In this document: positions 60,831-62,733 of the stretch, one piece after another
How the letters are laid out: the number at the start of each line of letters is the position of its first letter
How positions within the stretch are numbered: the first letter of the stretch is position 1
From: a bacterium
GTDB lineage: Bacteria > Bacillota > Clostridia > Lachnospirales > Lachnospiraceae
Length of the DNA stretch: 62,733 bases
Reading direction: 5' to 3'
Assembly (NCBI GenBank): GCA_030535455.1
Contig: JAUNJY010000022.1
Location: forward strand, 1-62,733
Notes under the pieces: model-generated
What the model was told of the DNA's origin: nothing
Databases searched by the model: none
The model's input: the letters and a program-made list of their open reading frames with translations, nothing else
Made by a program: the position numbers and the translations under genes

Positions 60831-62219
60831 TTAATCTACATAATGTTGTTCTTTTGCAAGTTCCACATTCAGAATAATATGGTCGTAATTATTAAGGCCA
60901 TTTGTTGTCTTCATATCGATAATGTAGTAATCACTATTTTCAGTAAGCACATCAACTACTTTAAAAACAGGATACCCTTTATTTACGTTATATACACCGG
61001 TAATATTACCAGTCTCTTTAATTGTAAATTGTTTTTTATTATCTGCTTCATTACAAATGATATGCCCCTCTTTAAATGCTGAGGTATTAACATATGAATA
61101 CTCATCATCGCTACGGATTACAGATGTCTCTACGAATTTATATTTCTTAGTTCCATCTTTATCAGTTGTAACCTGAATTAAGCCAGTACTGTCATCATCT
61201 CCACCCTTTGTAAAATAAGAGGTTGGAATTTTATAAAATGCTTTCTCTGTAACTGCAGATTTTGGCACTTTATATCCAGTCTGTACATTAGTGCTGATTG
61301 ATATATCAATATATCGATCTGTCAGATACTGTTGGATATAGTTTCTTAAAGAAATAATGCCATACTTTTTATTATCTCTTTGTATAATCTTAAATGTTGC
61401 ATTAGTGTATAGCTTGTCCTGCATAAAAGTAACCTTTACAACGGTACGCTCTGCCAACACCTTTGCTTGTGCTTCTGATAATGGAATGACAATATTCCAG
61501 TTTTCATTTGTAATCAGTTTATAAACATCGCTCTTAGCAGCTTTCTTCTCCGTTGATCGAAGTTCTGTTTTTTTATAATTACTAGAATCAAACATATCTG
61601 CAGTAAAATTATCTACCGTTACACTTTCAAATCCGTCTGTATAGTAGGCAACTGACCCACTGGTCTTAGTCTTAACTACTTCAAACGTACCGCTAGTGTC
61701 CTTCGATTTTAGAATTTCTGCAAGAGAAGATAATAAATTGATATTTGTCAGCTCCATTGCAGTATTCTCAAGACTATATTTATAATCATATACAGCATTA
61801 TAATTACTTCCATTATAAGTTCTACGATAAGAATTAATACAATCTCTAATCTCTAAAATATCTTTGTCTGTTAAATCTTCTTGCTTTTCGTTTTCAGACA
61901 GCAAATCATAAACGTTTCCTGTTTGATCGATTGAATAAATCGTAGAATTTTTCCCTATTTTCTTACCTTCAGATACATAATAACTTAAGTATCCTTCCTT
62001 ATCTAATGTCACTACTTTTTCGTCTCTAATTATCAAACCTTGATATGTATTATCGCTGGCGATTTGACTTTCTGTAACTTCATAGACAGATAACTGTTCC
62101 CCTGAGAAATATTTTACCAATTCAATCACTAAGTAAACAAACATGATTACAAAAATGATCACTCCCAAATTAAGATTAATTGGGCGTCTGAACTTTACTA
62201 CCTTCTTTTGATTAGCCAA
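60831..62219 (-). CDS. HlyD-like membrane protein at the head of the division cluster
   Basis: 462 residues: a short basic cytoplasmic start (1-15), one membrane helix (about 16-37), then a large extracytoplasmic domain. The first part (50-95, YQGLIIRDEKVVTLDKEGYLSYYVSEGKKIGKNSTIYS) resembles a biotinyl-lipoyl-like/HlyD adaptor hairpin. In many Lachnospiraceae, this kind of gene precedes yggS-sepF. The exact role is unknown; no efflux pump lies next to it. Confidence 0.75.
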   Translation of the reverse strand: MANQKKVVKFRRPINLNLGVIIFVIMFVYLVIELVKYFSGEQLSVYEVTESQIASDNTYQGLIIRDEKVVTLDKEGYLSYYVSEGKKIGKNSTIYSIDQTGNVYDLLSENEKQEDLTDKDILEIRDCINSYRRTYNGSNYNAVYDYKYSLENTAMELTNINLLSSLAEILKSKDTSGTFEVVKTKTSGSVAYYTDGFESVTVDNFTADMFDSSNYKKTELRSTEKKAAKSDVYKLITNENWNIVIPLSEAQAKVLAERTVVKVTFMQDKLYTNATFKIIQRDNKKYGIISLRNYIQQYLTDRYIDISISTNVQTGYKVPKSAVTEKAFYKIPTSYFTKGGDDDSTGLIQVTTDKDGTKKYKFVETSVIRSDDEYSYVNTSAFKEGHIICNEADNKKQFTIKETGNITGVYNVNKGYPVFKVVDVLTENSDYYIIDMKTTNGLNNYDHIILNVELAKEQHYVD

Positions 62220-62379
62220 GGTAAGTAACCTCCTGATAAAATCTTTTGTTCTACGATTATTATACTGTCAATTACTACATATGTCAAAGATGAATATTCA
62301 ACTTTAACTGATTAATTAAATTGAATAAATATATATATTATGGAAACAATACACATAGAAAGAAAAAGGAGGTAATTGA

Positions 62380-62580
62380 ATGAAGGCCTTAGATTATATT
62401 GTTTTGATTTTAGTAATAATTGGTGCTGTTAACTGGGGCTTAGTTGGATTCTTTGAATTTGACTTAGTTCGTGTAATTTTCGGTAATATGTCAATCATAT
62501 CTCGTATTATATATGCAGTTATTGGCTTATGCGGATTATACGCTATCAGTTACTGTGGACGTATCGGAAATAACGATTAA
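62380..62580 (+). CDS. DUF378-family small membrane protein
   Basis: 66 residues: two helices (about 4-24, 40-62). ALDYIVLILVIIGAVNWGLVGFF and the GLCGLYAI helix match the DUF378 (YuzA) family. AAGGAGGT precedes the ATG. Divergent from the adaptor-like gene; the 160-bp gap holds both promoters. Function unknown. Confidence 0.92.
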   Translation: MKALDYIVLILVIIGAVNWGLVGFFEFDLVRVIFGNMSIISRIIYAVIGLCGLYAISYCGRIGNND

Positions 62581-62658
62581 ACCACACCAGTTAACACAAG
62601 AAGAAACATAGTTATTTTAAAGACTAGGGCATTATAAAGCAATTCCCTAGACAAAAAA

Positions 62659-62683
62659 AGACATCGTAAAAATTACGATGTCT
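62659..62683 (-). terminator. Hairpin acting as terminator on the minus strand
   Basis: AGACATCGTAA (62659-62669) pairs with 62673-62683; only the minus strand has the following T-run (complement of A7 before 62660). It probably ends a gene that lies right of the window. Confidence 0.75.
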
Positions 62684-62695
62684 CAGACCGTAGAC

Positions 62696-62733
62696 AAAAT
62701 GGTTCTAGGATTAAAAAATCCTAGAACCATTTT
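62696..62733. terminator. Palindromic hairpin at the window edge, likely convergent terminator
   Basis: A 17-bp perfect stem AAAATGGTTCTAGGATT (62696-62712) with 62717-62733, loop AAAA. The 3' arm ends in T4 at the last base of the window, so any further T-run is not visible. Confidence 0.65.

Noticed and set aside
1-62733. CRISPR array, rRNA, tRNA genes
   Set aside because: I found no regularly spaced repeats and no recognisable rRNA or tRNA sequence by eye; a covariance search would be needed to exclude a tRNA formally.

Overview
The window reads as a chromosomal segment of an anaerobic, low-GC Gram-positive of the Lachnospiraceae (Clostridium phytofermentans-like). Evidence: AT-rich intergenic DNA, strong AGGAGG ribosome binding sites, lipobox lipoproteins, a secreted carbohydrate-active enzyme tail, Gram-positive-type LexA boxes (CGAAC-N4-GTTCG) between lexA and yneA, and a cell-division cluster sepF-yggT-ylmH-divIVA. 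This is inference from gene content; no rRNA or other marker gene is present.

Layout. 1-2.8 kb: tail of a secreted enzyme, a terminator followed by an unusual hairpin repeat, then asnB. 2.8-6.2 kb: response regulator, ABC ATPase, ABC permease and histidine kinase of the antimicrobial-peptide sensing/efflux type. 6.2-20 kb: a bizarre Cys/Trp/Gly/Asn-rich 64-residue peptide gene and mixed housekeeping and stress genes (ferritin-like protein, flippase-like protein, tocopherol-cyclase-like protein, FAD oxidoreductase, lexA/yneA SOS pair, antiporter, cyclophilin lipoprotein, HAD phosphatase, MATE pump, arsenate reductase, quinone reductase, VanZ-like protein), ending in a frameshifted pseudogene. 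20-27.5 kb: XerS-like recombinase, ABC exporter, amidase, ttcA, cdd, and an unknown membrane protein followed by two tiny genes. 27.5-36.8 kb: a complete sugar sensing and uptake locus (membrane-anchored binding protein, YesM-type kinase, AraC-type response regulator, two binding lipoproteins, ATPase, permease). 36.9-41.2 kb: transglutaminase lipoprotein, ECF sigma factor, likely anti-sigma factor, small membrane protein. 41.2-48.3 kb: a gene-poor accretion zone with a 32-codon hydrophobic peptide gene that has its own promoter and terminator, a dead IS200-like element, an unassigned structured RNA candidate, LexA-like boxes without a clear target, and gene fragments. 48.3-54.5 kb: RtcB, MBL hydrolase, sugar-kinase-like protein, a degenerate serine hydrolase, HIT protein and orphan BlaI. 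54.7-62.2 kb, minus strand: rluD, lspA, aroB, divIVA, ylmH, yggT, sepF, yggS and an adaptor-like membrane protein, a typical Firmicute cell-wall/division block. A DUF378 gene closes the window.

The most unusual signals are: (1) a hairpin family with a conserved 19-nt loop and covarying stem that starts directly at, or within 3 nt of, the U-tract of intrinsic terminators at four sites; (2) the 64-residue peptide with 52 residues of Cys, Trp, Gly or Asn; (3) the pseudoknotted RNA candidate at about 43.5-43.8 kb; (4) the minus-strand 32-residue membrane peptide gene at 41.3 kb.
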